NCBI GenBank assembly: GCA_009779525.1
Contig: WREB01000086.1
Location: 1 to 5,881, forward strand
Reading direction: 5' to 3'
DNA: 5,881 nt
Origin: Defluviitaleaceae bacterium
Lineage (GTDB): Bacteria > Bacillota_A > Clostridia > Lachnospirales > WQUN01
Part shown: in pieces, positions 5,675-5,881 of the stretch
How the letters are laid out: each line of letters begins with the position of its first letter
Numbering within the stretch: the stretch's first letter is position 1
Made by a program: the position numbers and the translations under genes
Notes under the pieces: generated by a model
The model's input: only the letters and a program-made list of their open reading frames with translations
Databases searched by the model: none
Told to the model about the DNA's origin: nothing

Positions 5675-5881
5675 CTACGAATAATTCGATTCGGGCGATT
5701 CCTTGAAGTGCCCCGTACCGATAATATTTTGGATCGGCGGAGCGGCCCATTTTACCGCGTTAATAATTATTTTTTGGACATCCGGAAGCTCGAAGATCGG
5801 GTAGGTCTCGTGGCCGGGCGAAAAGTAAAAGATTTTTCCGAGCCCGCGCAAAAATACGCAGCCGCTTCTGAAAACCTCGCC
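5675..5881 (-). CDS. ThuA-family protein (C-terminal 68 residues only)
   Basis: The frame is open from the window edge to a TAG at 5675-5677; translated by hand it gives 68 residues. The start lies outside. The sequence carries the C-terminal signature of ThuA-like proteins, which have a class I glutamine amidotransferase-like fold and were named for trehalose utilisation: EVFRSGC followed by a short strand, RGLGKIFYFSPGHETYP, then a helix ending NAVKWAAPP. The GKIFYFxPGHETYP and NAVxWA blocks are what I rely on. Its biochemical role is poorly known even in characterised relatives, so trehalose use should not be assumed here. It is the first gene seen of the run and abuts the methyltransferase, suggesting a promoter upstream of the window. 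Confidence 0.87.
   Translation of the reverse strand, partial: GEVFRSGCVFLRGLGKIFYFSPGHETYPIFELPDVQKIIINAVKWAAPPIQNIIGTGHFKESPESNYS

Noticed and set aside
5678..5688. Short palindrome (CGAAT A ATTCG) just before the methyltransferase start
   Set aside because: It is five base pairs with a one-base centre, too short for a terminator or a convincing operator, and lies within the ThuA-like coding end.

Overview
The window looks like a piece of a Bacillota chromosome, most likely class Clostridia. This rests on protein family resemblance only: a clostridial-type LigA variant, a clostridial-type spore-photoproduct-lyase-like radical SAM enzyme, a YqeM/CAC2371-like methyltransferase and a bacterial ThuA-like protein. 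Base composition is balanced and looks the same from end to end, with no insertion sequence, RNA gene, CRISPR array or phage gene visible.

All seven genes lie on the minus strand, so transcription reads from high to low coordinates. In transcription order they are: the C-terminal end of a ThuA-family protein (5675-5881, cut by the window edge); a class I SAM-dependent methyltransferase (4913-5674); a zinc-ribbon TRAFAC-type GTPase-like protein with a damaged P-loop (3692-4897); a three-helix membrane protein with a Pro/Thr/Glu linker and an SH3-like tail (2832-3695); an unrecognised 268-residue soluble protein (2033-2839); an SPL-family radical SAM protein (1045-2022); and the N-terminal 352 residues of an NAD+-dependent DNA ligase variant (1-1058, cut by the window edge). 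Genes either overlap (4, 8 and 14 nt), abut (0 nt) or are 10-15 nt apart. There is no room for a conventional promoter or terminator between them, so they probably form one transcription unit whose promoter lies beyond position 5881. No gene-free stretch exceeds 15 bases.

Functionally there are three blocks. The upstream pair (ThuA-like, methyltransferase) is generic metabolism or modification. The middle three genes (GTPase-like, membrane SH3-like, unknown) are coupled by short overlaps and look like a small cassette: a cytosolic nucleotide-binding or pseudo-GTPase protein, a membrane anchor with an extracytoplasmic sensor-like domain, and a soluble partner. It resembles the TRAFAC GTPase-centred gene clusters of bacteria whose function is unsettled. 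The downstream pair (SPL-like lyase, LigA variant) suggests DNA repair. The ligase lacks several residues of the canonical nucleotidyltransferase pocket while keeping the catalytic lysine, and the GTPase lacks the P-loop lysine and threonine. These two departures, together with the cassette itself, are the points most worth a second look.
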